NCBI GenBank assembly: GCA_937892525.1
Contig: CALAEV010000006.1
Span: forward strand, 24,407-88,406
DNA: 64,000 nt
Direction of reading: 5' to 3'
Source of the DNA: an uncultured Clostridia bacterium
GTDB taxonomy: Bacteria > Bacillota > Clostridia > Oscillospirales > Acutalibacteraceae
The notes under the pieces are model-generated. The model worked only from the letters and a program-made list of their open reading frames with translations, searched no databases and was not told the origin of the DNA. The position numbers and the translations under genes were made by a program. Positions 1 to 7,889 of the stretch are shown piece after piece (position 1 is the stretch's first letter; each line of letters starts with the position of its first letter).

Positions 1-364
1 GGAATTTAGCTAAAACCTTTGCTTCCTCTACAAAGCTATGAAGTCCTGCATCAAATTGTTCAGTTGCTTCTCCGCCATAAACTGATACAACAGTCTGACC
101 TTGGAAACGTGTTGCAAAATCGTGTGGCAAGTACTCCTTAATTGCAACTTTTCTCTCCATTTCAATATCCCAAGCAATATATGTAATTCCAAATCCACCA
201 GAACCCAAAGATTTACCAATTACATAGCGACCTGCAAGTATTGTCTCAGGCTCAAGATGAAAAATTTCTTTTGCAGGAGTACCTTTTTTATAACCACAAT
301 GTGGACAAACCTCTAAATTAGGTGAGATTTCTTCCATGCATCCCATACAACGATTAAATTCCAT
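1..364 (-). CDS. Zinc-ribbon Ser/Thr protein kinase, N-terminal part (runs off the left edge)
   Basis: This is the first 121 codons of a Hanks-type Ser/Thr kinase; the rest lies outside the window. It opens with a zinc ribbon made of two CxxC pairs (C6/C9 and C20/C23). The kinase N-lobe follows, with a glycine-rich loop reading GSGGFGITY and the invariant lysine in VAIKEYLP. This GFGITY...IKEY(F/L)P signature marks a common bacterial STPK subfamily. The start is the ATG at 364, with AAGGAGTGAAATAG in front of it. The gene begins 12 bases after the stop of a second kinase of the same design and is evidently the next gene in the same minus-strand operon. The C-lobe and any sensor domain cannot be seen, so whether it is catalytically complete is unknown. 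Confidence 0.85.
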   Translation of the reverse strand, partial: MEFNRCMGCMEEISPNLEVCPHCGYKKGTPAKEIFHLEPETILAGRYVIGKSLGSGGFGITYIAWDIEMERKVAIKEYLPHDFATRFQGQTVVSVYGGEATEQFDAGLHSFVEEAKVLAKF

Positions 365-376
365 CTATTTCACTCC

Positions 377-2401
377 TTAATCCTCAAAATTCACTTCAAA
401 CAAGTAATCAAGATTATCATTTTTATGAGTTTCATTGACATAAACATCAAGAATGCTCTTGTTTAATGGCATATAACTTTCATTCTCAATATACAATATT
501 TCTTGTGCGTTATCAGACAACAAATATGACAACACATACATGGATGCATATTGATGGCTATCATCATCATTTTCATTTACGCCCCATACTTCTGCAGGAG
601 CAAAATTATAGTTATAATCAGGATATGGCATCATTGTAAGCCAGTTAATCCCTGTCTTTTCAGTTAATAAGCTTGATTCATAACCATATTTTATAATTGG
701 CAAATCTGATAATTTACCAAGATAAGCAAGTGCTTTTTCGCCTACAAAAACAATCATAGGGTCCTTGTGGATTCTTTCAGCATCAACTCTTGCTTCAGCC
801 ATACACGAGTTACTTACAACTATAGTTGTCATATCTTTTCCATTAATAAGATTTTTTGCTACTGAATTAAGGCTACCCACACTATTTGCATTATATAATT
901 CGTTGTTCTTATCAAACTTTCTGTTAACATAAAGAACATCACAATTGGCTGATATCGGCAACTCATATTTATAGTTGTTAATTTCGTTGCCTAATGCGTA
1001 ATTATCTTTGATAAGTTTATTCTTAGCCCATTTCAAATCAGCTCTGTCATAATCGTTATTAGCCAAATCAGTTCTGTAAACATCAGGCATTTCATCATTT
1101 TCATAGGCCTTTTGCAACAATTCAGCATACTTATATTCTGAAACATATACAAGCTCTACATTTATTTCAGTTTCAAGTTTTTTCTTACTTGTACTTTCAT
1201 CTAAATCTTTTTGAAAATTATCAAATACCGAATTATAGAGTTCTTTTGTTTGCTCTTCATTGGTTGAATATGGTATCCATATTTCTACTGTTGTATTTTG
1301 TTTTATGTATTTATTCAGATTTACTTCACTGTTAGCACCTCTGAACACTAATCCTAAGCATATACACAAAGCCATTACCACCGCAACTGTTGCAGATGAT
1401 AAAACTGTCTTTAATTTTCGGTTTTTCTTCTCCTCATCAGGAGTTCTAAAAACTTTTCCGTTAAGTCCTGCTTTGAAATCTTTAACACTTTTTATTCTTA
1501 AATTTTTATCAAGTGCCATTGCACGCAAGCACAAGTTGTTAAGATGCTTTGGAATATCATTCTTGATTTTCGTCGGTTCTTCAAGCATATCTTTTTCTGC
1601 TCTGTCAAGAGATTCTTCCGGCAATGCCCCTGTTAACATTTTATAAAGCATTGCACCTAAAGAATACATATCTGTATATTCGCCTATTGGGGAATTGCTT
1701 TGATATTGTTCAATCGGAGAATATCCCACTTTAACAACTATTTCTTCATTTACTTCTCTTTCATTAGGGCGTATTGCTGCACCAAAATCAAAAATTACAA
1801 TTCTATCGTCAACTGTAAGCATTACATTGTCAGGGGTAACATCACGATGAATAAAACCTGCATCATGAATATCTTTTAATCCGTCAAGGATTCCGTTAGT
1901 GATTTCAACTGCAGTATCTGTATCCAAACATTCGCCATTTTGTTTTATAAAATTCTTTAAATCAATACCATCAAGGTATTCCATTATATAATAAACGGTA
2001 TTATTCTCTTCAAAATAACCAAACACCTTTACAATGTTTTTGTTATTGAAAAATTTACCCGTGATTTTTGCCTCTTTAATAAAATTATTTTTTCCTTTTT
2101 CAAACTCTTCTTTTTTATGAACAATTAATGTTTTTGTACCAGGAACACGAGTTGATATAGTATTAGGAAAATACTCTTTAATTGCAAGAATCTGATTCAA
2201 TTGGGTATCAAAAACCTTATAAGTAATGCCAAATCCGCCAAAACCCAATTGTTCTCCTACTAAATATCTATTATTCAACATAGTTCCCACGCTTAAACCG
2301 TGATGAACTCGTTTTTCTTCCTGCTGTATTCTTCCACAATGAGAACATCTTTCACTATTATTCAATGCCTTAAAGCACGATATACAAAAATTGTGTTCCA
2401 T
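377..2401 (-). CDS. Ser/Thr protein kinase fused to an extracellular solute-binding-protein-like domain
   Basis: Predicted 674-residue single-pass membrane kinase. In order: zinc ribbon (C6, C9, C19, C22); kinase domain about residues 45-315 with glycine loop GFGGFGITY, lysine K75, catalytic HRD at 185-187 (HRDVTPDN) and DFG at 205-207, so it should be active; one transmembrane helix about 333-353; and an external part of about 320 residues. The external part starts with a TVEIWIPYST-like strand and continues with segments typical of extracellular solute-binding proteins of sugar ABC transporters (a DVYRTDLANN stretch, then PISANCDVLYVNRKF). The start at 2401 is preceded by AGGGGAATGAAGA; a longer frame opening at 2443 would begin inside a hairpin and is not favoured. 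The gene follows the FHA gene at 2471. I infer that it senses a ligand outside the cell and signals to the FHA proteins and PP2C phosphatases of its operon. Confidence 0.85.
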   Translation of the reverse strand: MEHNFCISCFKALNNSERCSHCGRIQQEEKRVHHGLSVGTMLNNRYLVGEQLGFGGFGITYKVFDTQLNQILAIKEYFPNTISTRVPGTKTLIVHKKEEFEKGKNNFIKEAKITGKFFNNKNIVKVFGYFEENNTVYYIMEYLDGIDLKNFIKQNGECLDTDTAVEITNGILDGLKDIHDAGFIHRDVTPDNVMLTVDDRIVIFDFGAAIRPNEREVNEEIVVKVGYSPIEQYQSNSPIGEYTDMYSLGAMLYKMLTGALPEESLDRAEKDMLEEPTKIKNDIPKHLNNLCLRAMALDKNLRIKSVKDFKAGLNGKVFRTPDEEKKNRKLKTVLSSATVAVVMALCICLGLVFRGANSEVNLNKYIKQNTTVEIWIPYSTNEEQTKELYNSVFDNFQKDLDESTSKKKLETEINVELVYVSEYKYAELLQKAYENDEMPDVYRTDLANNDYDRADLKWAKNKLIKDNYALGNEINNYKYELPISANCDVLYVNRKFDKNNELYNANSVGSLNSVAKNLINGKDMTTIVVSNSCMAEARVDAERIHKDPMIVFVGEKALAYLGKLSDLPIIKYGYESSLLTEKTGINWLTMMPYPDYNYNFAPAEVWGVNENDDDSHQYASMYVLSYLLSDNAQEILYIENESYMPLNKSILDVYVNETHKNDNLDYLFEVNFED

Positions 2402-2426
2402 ATTCTTCATTCCCCTAAAAGCGTTA

Positions 2427-2458
2427 TATGACCTCCCGAACAAATCCGGGAAGTCATA
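2427..2458 (-). other. Intercistronic hairpin without U-tract
   Basis: A 12-bp stem (one G-U pair, 8-base loop) lies between the FHA gene ending at 2471 and the kinase starting at 2401. No run of T follows on the minus strand, so it is not a classical terminator. It may protect or process the operon mRNA, giving the two kinase genes an expression level different from the upstream genes. Confidence 0.6.
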
Positions 2459-2470
2459 ACTAATTTAATA

Positions 2471-3340
2471 CTAATTCAATCTAAATGCGTTTTTTTCATC
2501 GCCAAGTATTATTACAGTGCCACACTCAACAGGTGTTTCAACTTCTCTTAAAAGTCTTTTACCGTTATCAAGGTGTGTACCATTACTTGAATGGTCTGTT
2601 ACTAAATACATATTGTTCTTATAGTCAAAGTTAACTGTGCAATGCTTACGACTTACCTTTTCAGCATTTTCCGAAATTACCACATCACATTGTAATGCAT
2701 CTCTGCCGATTACAATAGGTCTGCCAGAATTATTAAAGAATTCTTCTCCTTCATACATACCGCAAACACCAACAAGACCAACATCTGTGTCGGAAATTGG
2801 AATATCATCACTTGCTTTTGGTGATTTTACAAGTAAAATAATTGCAAATACAATTGCTATAATAGCTGCAATCACTTGAATATAGTAACCCCAGCCAAGC
2901 GTTACAACTGTTACATCTTCCTGATGCAGAACTGCCATTCCGATAGCCATAATTACGCACATCAATGCAGTATAGGCACTAGAAATCAAAACAATAATTT
3001 GACAAGCCTTCATATTACGATTTTTAGCATAATCGACAAAGCCTTTTACTGCTGCAATAAGATTGAGAACAAACGGTATTATATATGCTGCAAACAACAC
3101 AATTACCAACACACTTACTGTTTCATCATCAAATATTTCGGAAAGAATATCGCCGAAGCTTACTCCAAGTCGGTCCATTGCTTCAAAAGCATATCCAAGC
3201 AATTTGAATAATCCGCCTGAAATTTCTCCGAAAAGATAATCAAATTTGAAATGGAATAAGCCAAAATATCCAATTGTTACAAGAGTTGAAGCAATTGCCG
3301 TAATCAATTGATAAGTTTTAAGTTGTTTTTTATTTTCCAT
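2471..3340 (-). CDS. Membrane protein with C-terminal FHA domain
   Basis: 289 residues. The N-terminal two thirds hold four hydrophobic helices (roughly 10-30, 75-95, 110-135 and 150-170). The last 90 residues form a canonical forkhead-associated domain: IGRD, then VSRKH, then SSNGTHLDNG, all the residues needed to bind phosphothreonine peptides. It is predicted to be a membrane-anchored reader of the phosphorylation produced by the kinases encoded just downstream. It starts at an ATG behind AAAAGGGGAATGAAAAT and lies 31 bases after the preceding gene. The membrane part matches no family I recognise. Confidence 0.8.
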   Translation of the reverse strand: MENKKQLKTYQLITAIASTLVTIGYFGLFHFKFDYLFGEISGGLFKLLGYAFEAMDRLGVSFGDILSEIFDDETVSVLVIVLFAAYIIPFVLNLIAAVKGFVDYAKNRNMKACQIIVLISSAYTALMCVIMAIGMAVLHQEDVTVVTLGWGYYIQVIAAIIAIVFAIILLVKSPKASDDIPISDTDVGLVGVCGMYEGEEFFNNSGRPIVIGRDALQCDVVISENAEKVSRKHCTVNFDYKNNMYLVTDHSSNGTHLDNGKRLLREVETPVECGTVIILGDEKNAFRLN

Positions 3341-3371
3341 ATTTTCATTCCCCTTTTAGAAAATATTGTTT

Positions 3372-3974
3372 TTACGTTAACTTTTTATCTTTACCTTTAA
3401 TGTAGTCATTTTTTATTCGATTGTACATTTGCTGTTGCTGTCTTCCGTAACCAACGATTAAATTTGGAGAAAATTTTGAGATTACATTTACCAACAGCCA
3501 TTGAAGTTCATTTTTATCGGCATTGAGTACGAAGTGCTGTCCGTCTCGGCAAAACACCTCAAAACACTCACGCACAGAAATTCGGTTAACACTTGAGGAA
3601 TGGTAATATACCCAAGCAACCTCTGCATAAGGGATGATTACACGGGATTTCTTAGTAAAAAACGCTTGTGCTCCGCAATAGATTTTTGACTTAGGTAATG
3701 TTGTATTTGCTAACGGAATATCATCAGCAATATGTTCAAGTCCCTTTTTGCGTAACCATTTAATGCTTTTCATAAAAGGATGAAAAGATTTAAGGTAAAC
3801 ACAAACAAAAACTGTCAAGGCAAAAAATAAATAAAACATTATAACGGAAATTAATTCTTCATCACCAATATACGGTCCCAATAAAAACAGAAGAATACAT
3901 AATATTGCAACTACAATTAAACAGGTCCGAAAAATCTTTGCTGATTTTGTTTTTTTTTGGATTAGTTCTCTCAT
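3372..3974 (-). CDS. Small two-helix membrane protein of the signalling operon, function unknown
   Basis: 200 residues with two hydrophobic helices near the N-terminus (about 17-35 and 42-62). A soluble region of about 130 residues follows, with alternating beta-strand-like segments (KSRVIIPYAEVAWVYYH, FEVFCRDGQHFVL) that resemble a PH-like or DUF-type cytoplasmic domain. I do not recognise a named family with certainty. It has no kinase, phosphatase or FHA motif. A strong GAGGAG sits 8 bases before the ATG. It lies between two FHA genes with gaps of about 30 bases, so it is very probably co-transcribed and serves the same signalling pathway. Confidence 0.7.
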   Translation of the reverse strand: MRELIQKKTKSAKIFRTCLIVVAILCILLFLLGPYIGDEELISVIMFYLFFALTVFVCVYLKSFHPFMKSIKWLRKKGLEHIADDIPLANTTLPKSKIYCGAQAFFTKKSRVIIPYAEVAWVYYHSSSVNRISVRECFEVFCRDGQHFVLNADKNELQWLLVNVISKFSPNLIVGYGRQQQQMYNRIKNDYIKGKDKKLT

Positions 3975-4002
3975 CTAATATCTCCTCAGTTGTCAACATG
4001 CG

Positions 4003-4785
4003 TTAAGCAAGAACAAAGGCATTCTCTTTATTTTGGCAAAGATAAATTTCTGTTCCCTTTGAAAGTATTGTAGGTTTACCGTTTTCAAGTCTTGAGCCAT
4101 CTTTAAGGAATGAACCATTTGTTGAATAATCAACTACGGTATATGTAGCATCTTTATTCAATTTTACAGATAAGTGCTTACCGCTGATAGTAGTAATTTC
4201 ATTAGGAAAAACAATTGCACACTGTGTTTTATCTCTGCCAAGAACAATTTCACTGCCTAATTCAACAGTTGCTTCTTGACCTGCATTAACACCTTTAATA
4301 AAGCGAATTGTGCCGGCTGTAATTGTATTACCACCACCCATAGCTTTCCACTGTATAAGTTTGTTTCTTTCAAGTCCTTCAGGTACATATTTCAATGGTT
4401 TTTCTTCATTAGCCTCAGCGTATTTATTTATATTTGAAATATAAAACACTTCAGCTACAATAAATCCGATGCCACACAAGAATAATCCGCCTAAAATAGA
4501 CCAAAGAACATACTGAGTTCCGTCATGCTTGATTTTAATTCCATAGCGATATGCATTATCTTCCATTCTATCCATCTGTTGCTTTTTCCAGACTAATGGA
4601 TAAATACCAAAAGTTACAAGTCCTAAAAGCCATGCCAACATATAATGCATTTTGTGTTTACCGTCATCATCACAGATTGCATTAACTTCATTACCCATAT
4701 TTGACTGTGCAACTAAACCATAAATACCAAGTGTTAAAAAATTAAGCAAAAAATATATAAATATATTTCTTTTCTTTGCTACCAT
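4003..4785 (-). CDS. DUF4234-like membrane protein with C-terminal FHA domain
   Basis: 260 residues. The N-terminal part (about 5-130) has three or four helices and the repeated pattern FLTLGIYGLV / LVTFGIYPLVWKK, which is typical of DUF4234 family membrane proteins. A C-terminal FHA domain follows (about 165-255) with LGRDK, ISGKH and STNGSFLKDG, so the phosphopeptide-binding residues are kept. The start ATG at 4785 has AAGGA six bases upstream. It is the second of three membrane-anchored FHA proteins in the operon; they carry different membrane modules on similar FHA domains, which suggests that each recruits a different membrane partner to kinase signalling. Confidence 0.8.
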   Translation of the reverse strand: MVAKKRNIFIYFLLNFLTLGIYGLVAQSNMGNEVNAICDDDGKHKMHYMLAWLLGLVTFGIYPLVWKKQQMDRMEDNAYRYGIKIKHDGTQYVLWSILGGLFLCGIGFIVAEVFYISNINKYAEANEEKPLKYVPEGLERNKLIQWKAMGGGNTITAGTIRFIKGVNAGQEATVELGSEIVLGRDKTQCAIVFPNEITTISGKHLSVKLNKDATYTVVDYSTNGSFLKDGSRLENGKPTILSKGTEIYLCQNKENAFVLA

Positions 4786-4815
4786 TGTTATTCCTTCTCT
4801 CTGATTATCGATTGT

Positions 4816-5346
4816 TTATTTGTTTTCTTCCCAGCTGAATGTATCTGAACAGAAAGGAACAAACAAAAGTTTACTGTTACCTAATGAAATAGTGTCATAA
4901 GCTTTGATTTCTTTACTTTCCAGTACAACACTATCATTAAGATATGCGAGTTCTTTACTTTCACCAGCTGAAATAAAGAATTTACCTGATTTTACATCAA
5001 ATGTGATTGTTGTGTGTTTTTTTCCAGATACAGAAGCATCTTTCAATTTAACATCCATATCATCATTTCTACCTATAAAATTATGACTAGCGTGAAGTCT
5101 GAAATCCTTACCATAATCGTCACCTTCAACGCAAACGAGCCAACCTACAACAGGTTCAACGCCATTTTTAACCCATTTCCTTACAGTTTTAGAGTCATTA
5201 TCAAGTGTTACTTCTCTAACTGTTTCAGCACAGCCTTCTTCTGTTTTTGCCATTGTTGGAGTGTCATCCGCTGTGCCACACTGTGGGCACTTACCAAACT
5301 TCTCCACATCATAATAATGACCTCTGTCACATCTTGTTAATTTCAT
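4816..5346 (-). CDS. Soluble zinc-ribbon protein with divergent FHA domain
   Basis: 176 residues with no membrane segment. The N-terminus resembles a zinc knuckle (CDRGHYYD and KCPQCG), a module also seen at the start of the two kinases in this operon. From about residue 70 an FHA-like domain follows: FIGRNDD and SGKKH are present, but the usual S/T-N-G segment that closes the binding loop is missing and reads ELAYLND instead. Phosphothreonine binding may therefore be altered. AGGAG lies eight bases before the ATG at 5346. The gene is 15 bases downstream of a PP2C gene. It may be a cytosolic adaptor in the kinase/phosphatase circuit. Confidence 0.75.
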   Translation of the reverse strand: MKLTRCDRGHYYDVEKFGKCPQCGTADDTPTMAKTEEGCAETVREVTLDNDSKTVRKWVKNGVEPVVGWLVCVEGDDYGKDFRLHASHNFIGRNDDMDVKLKDASVSGKKHTTITFDVKSGKFFISAGESKELAYLNDSVVLESKEIKAYDTISLGNSKLLFVPFCSDTFSWEENK

Positions 5347-5360
5347 AATAAAATCTCCTT

Positions 5361-6221
5361 TTATTTTTTATTGTTATATTTAAAAATTATAACCGTAGTG
5401 TTATCCTGACCGTATGGTCGGTTATCAACAGCCGTATAAACCAGCATTTTAGCTGCTATTGAAATATTTTCGCGAAATTCATTGATTATCATTACAATGG
5501 CTTCTTCACTTAAACTTTTGAAAAGTCCATCACTACACAAAAGAATTATGTCATCTTCTTGCATAACAAAAGGTTCCTCGTTCATATCGATGAGTTCCAC
5601 ACCATTTATGCCAATGTAACTGATAAGGGCATCTTTAGTCTTATCATTATCTGCAAGAACTTGAGTTATTTCGCCCATTCTAACTCTCTCTTTAAGTTTT
5701 TTGTAATAATTATGGTCCTCGTTAAATGCGGTTATTGTATTGTTTCTGATAAGATATATACGACTATCGCCAACACTTGCCCAGTACATTTTTTCATTAT
5801 CAAAAACAGTTGCTATAAAGGTTGCACCTGCATCCAATACATTGCCATTGTTATCTTTCAAATTCGCAACAAGACCATCAATTTTGTAAATCTCTTCACG
5901 CAAAAAATTTGGTATTGTTTTGGATTTATCATTATAAAAATCCGTTATTGTTGTTTCAACACATACTCGACTTGCAATCTCTCCGCCTTCAAGTCCACCC
6001 ATACCATCTGACAACACGCAAATATTACATTTATTATTATCAAACAATTCGGGAACCGGAATTGCAAATGAGTCCTGTTGGTACGCTCTTGTTCCTATGT
6101 GTGTATAACAAGCAAGATTTTGCCCGTTTAGATTTTCGGTCACGGCATATTGCTCACGCACTTTATTAAAACATTTAATTTCTTTTTTCAATCGTCTCTT
6201 GTTTTTTCTTACGCCTGACAT
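5361..6221 (-). CDS. PP2C-family Ser/Thr protein phosphatase
   Basis: 286-residue PPM/PP2C phosphatase that removes phosphate from Ser/Thr in a metal-dependent reaction. Metal-binding motifs are all visible: QQDSF near 50, LSDGMGG near 90, GDSRIY in the central strand, LLCSDGLF, and GQDNTT near the C-terminus. About 35 basic residues precede the catalytic fold. The start at 6221 is supported by AGGAG seven bases upstream, which itself overlaps the last codons of the upstream FHA gene, indicating translational coupling. It is one of two PP2C genes here and is expected to reverse the two kinases encoded downstream. All catalytic aspartates appear intact. Confidence 0.9.
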   Translation of the reverse strand: MSGVRKNKRRLKKEIKCFNKVREQYAVTENLNGQNLACYTHIGTRAYQQDSFAIPVPELFDNNKCNICVLSDGMGGLEGGEIASRVCVETTITDFYNDKSKTIPNFLREEIYKIDGLVANLKDNNGNVLDAGATFIATVFDNEKMYWASVGDSRIYLIRNNTITAFNEDHNYYKKLKERVRMGEITQVLADNDKTKDALISYIGINGVELIDMNEEPFVMQEDDIILLCSDGLFKSLSEEAIVMIINEFRENISIAAKMLVYTAVDNRPYGQDNTTVIIFKYNNKK

Positions 6222-6225
6222 TTGC

Positions 6226-6735
6226 TTACTCCTGAAAAATCACTGTAATAGTCGTATTCCCTGCAAATATTCGGTCTTTGTTTTTCAATTCCTTAGACTC
6301 AATCAGTTTTATTCCATTCAAATATGTACCATTTGTAGAATTCATATCTGTAATTATGTACTTTTTCTTCTGCTTTTGAATACAAAAATGGTAACGTGAC
6401 ATTTTAGAATCATTAAAGACAATATCACAAAAATCTGCTCTGCCACATACAACCTTATTTGTAATTAAATAATCAAATTGTTTATCGTTGGCGTTGTTCT
6501 CAACTATGAATGATATATGTTTATTCTTTTTATTATTTATAACTACATATTCTTTTGCATCTAATAAATCAACTATAATTTTTTCTTTTTTCTTGTTTTT
6601 TCCTCGTTTAGTAAGTACTACAATGAGAACGATTATAGTTACAATTACCATAATAAATATCAAAATAAAATACCAATATTCCACGAGAAATCCCAATATT
6701 TTTTGTACATCAAATAGTTCTTTAAGCCTTTCCAT
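6226..6735 (-). CDS. Single-pass membrane protein with FHA domain
   Basis: 169 residues. One strongly hydrophobic helix lies at about 20-42, followed by a lysine-rich cytoplasmic linker (KRGKNKKKEK) and a canonical FHA domain at about 85-165 (CGRADFCD, MSRYH, NSTNGTYLNG). It binds phosphothreonine by family knowledge. The ATG at 6735 is preceded by AAAGGAG, part of which is the end of the upstream PP2C gene, so the two are translationally coupled. It sits between the two PP2C genes. It would hold a phosphorylated partner near the membrane. Confidence 0.8.
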   Translation of the reverse strand: MERLKELFDVQKILGFLVEYWYFILIFIMVIVTIIVLIVVLTKRGKNKKKEKIIVDLLDAKEYVVINNKKNKHISFIVENNANDKQFDYLITNKVVCGRADFCDIVFNDSKMSRYHFCIQKQKKKYIITDMNSTNGTYLNGIKLIESKELKNKDRIFAGNTTITVIFQE

Positions 6736-6739
6736 CAAC

Positions 6740-7552
6740 TTAAACTCCTTTGACTTTTACCAAAATTGCAGAATAGTTATCCATATTTTTACCCTTACCG
6801 TTTTTCAATACAGTTTCACACATTTTTTCAACTTGTTCTTTTGCAGAAATTCTTTTTTTTAGGATTTTCTGTATTTCTTTTTCGGTAATCCATTCCCAAA
6901 ATCCATCACTGCATAGAAGAAAACTCATACCCTTTTCTACTTGTAAATCTCGTGTATCTATCTGATATTTAGGACAAGTATCATCCCACTCATTGCCCAT
7001 ACATCTTAATAATCTATTTCTATCTTCATGATGACGGATATCTTTTTCTTTTATCTCTCCTGAAAGCACTAACATTTGTGGTACACTATGGTCTAATGTA
7101 CGAGAAATAATTTTACCTTTTTTGATAAAATATAGTCTTGAGTCTCCTATATGACCATAGTTGATTTTATTGTCTTTAATATATAAAACAACCGTCGTAG
7201 TTTTCATTGAAGTCCTTGCACGCTGGCATTTTTGATGTTCAAGTAACGATTTTTGAGCTTCAATAAAGCAGTTATCAATAAAATTATCTGAACAATTATT
7301 TTCAAACAATGAAGTGATTGTTTCAGCGACAAGTTTTGATGCAATATCACCACCACCGTGTCCACCAAGACCATCTGCTAACACAAAAACAAATTTGCCA
7401 TCAGAATGTGCTTCACAAACAAAATCTTCGTTAATTAAACGCTCTCCCTTATCAGTAAACATTACAAAATCAATAAGCATAACCGACACCAACAAACAAT
7501 TGTAGATTTTAAATATTTTAGTACTTATTAGTTTGCATCTGCGTTTTTGCAC
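6740..7552 (-). CDS. PP2C-family Ser/Thr protein phosphatase, first gene of the signalling operon
   Basis: 270 residues from a GTG start at 7552 that has GAGGAG six bases upstream. The PP2C fold starts at about residue 25 (IDFVMFTDKGERLINED), and the other motifs follow: LADGLGGHGGGD, GHIGDSRLYF, LLCSDGFW and MDNYSA, so it should be active. An ATG at 7480, with a weaker GGTG in front, would give a 246-residue protein beginning right at the fold and is a serious alternative. A longer frame from 7600 is unlikely because it would start inside a terminator stem. It heads the minus-strand operon that continues through FHA proteins to the kinases and past the left edge. Confidence 0.85.
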   Translation of the reverse strand: MQKRRCKLISTKIFKIYNCLLVSVMLIDFVMFTDKGERLINEDFVCEAHSDGKFVFVLADGLGGHGGGDIASKLVAETITSLFENNCSDNFIDNCFIEAQKSLLEHQKCQRARTSMKTTTVVLYIKDNKINYGHIGDSRLYFIKKGKIISRTLDHSVPQMLVLSGEIKEKDIRHHEDRNRLLRCMGNEWDDTCPKYQIDTRDLQVEKGMSFLLCSDGFWEWITEKEIQKILKKRISAKEQVEKMCETVLKNGKGKNMDNYSAILVKVKGV

Positions 7553-7592
7553 AAAACTCTCCTCTTTTTTGTAAAAAAATCTTTTAGAACGC

Positions 7593-7632
7593 AAAAACAC
7601 GACTTACCTTACTAGACGGCAAGTCGTGTTTT
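7593..7632 (-). terminator. Intrinsic terminator between small ORF and signalling operon
   Basis: A perfect 12-bp stem (7621-7632 with 7594-7605, 15-base loop) is followed on the minus strand by a T-run. It ends transcripts coming from the integrase side and insulates the signalling operon, whose own promoter must lie in 7553-7592 or inside this stretch. Confidence 0.85.
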
Positions 7633-7675
7633 AAATATTTTTATAAGTATTACTTAAATAAATTTAGTATTTGCT

Positions 7676-7861
7676 TTACCAATTCACTTCGTTTTCAGGT
7701 ACGCATTCTTCAATAGGAGTTTTTGCACCTTCTAATATTTCTTTTTTTGCTTGTTCGTTAGATGAAAGGTACTGCGTTTCCAACTGTTCAAGTTTATTTT
7801 CTAAAGCTGACGGATTACTCAATATTTCATTGGTTTCTTTATTAAATGTTTTCTTATCCAT
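7676..7861 (-). CDS. Small acidic protein of unknown function
   Basis: 61 residues, acidic, largely helical by composition, with no membrane segment; it ends in the polar tail EECVPENEVNW. It has a very good ribosome binding site (AAGAGGAGAAAAATAT before ATG) and is followed by a strong terminator, so it looks like a genuine gene. It lies 28 bases after the integrase stop codon on the same strand. I do not recognise a family. The short helical leader and distinct tail recall peptide-precursor architecture, but no maturation enzyme lies nearby, so this stays unassigned. Confidence 0.6.
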   Translation of the reverse strand: MDKKTFNKETNEILSNPSALENKLEQLETQYLSSNEQAKKEILEGAKTPIEECVPENEVNW

Positions 7862-7889
7862 ATATTTTTCTCCTCTTGATTAAATAATA

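Noticed and set aside
2402..2443. Longer N-terminus of the second kinase (start at 2443)
   Set aside because: It would begin inside a 12-bp hairpin and lacks a ribosome binding site; the ATG at 2401 gives the zinc-ribbon start also seen in the first kinase.
7676..7861. RiPP precursor peptide
   Set aside because: Leader-plus-tail look only; no modifying enzyme or exporter nearby.
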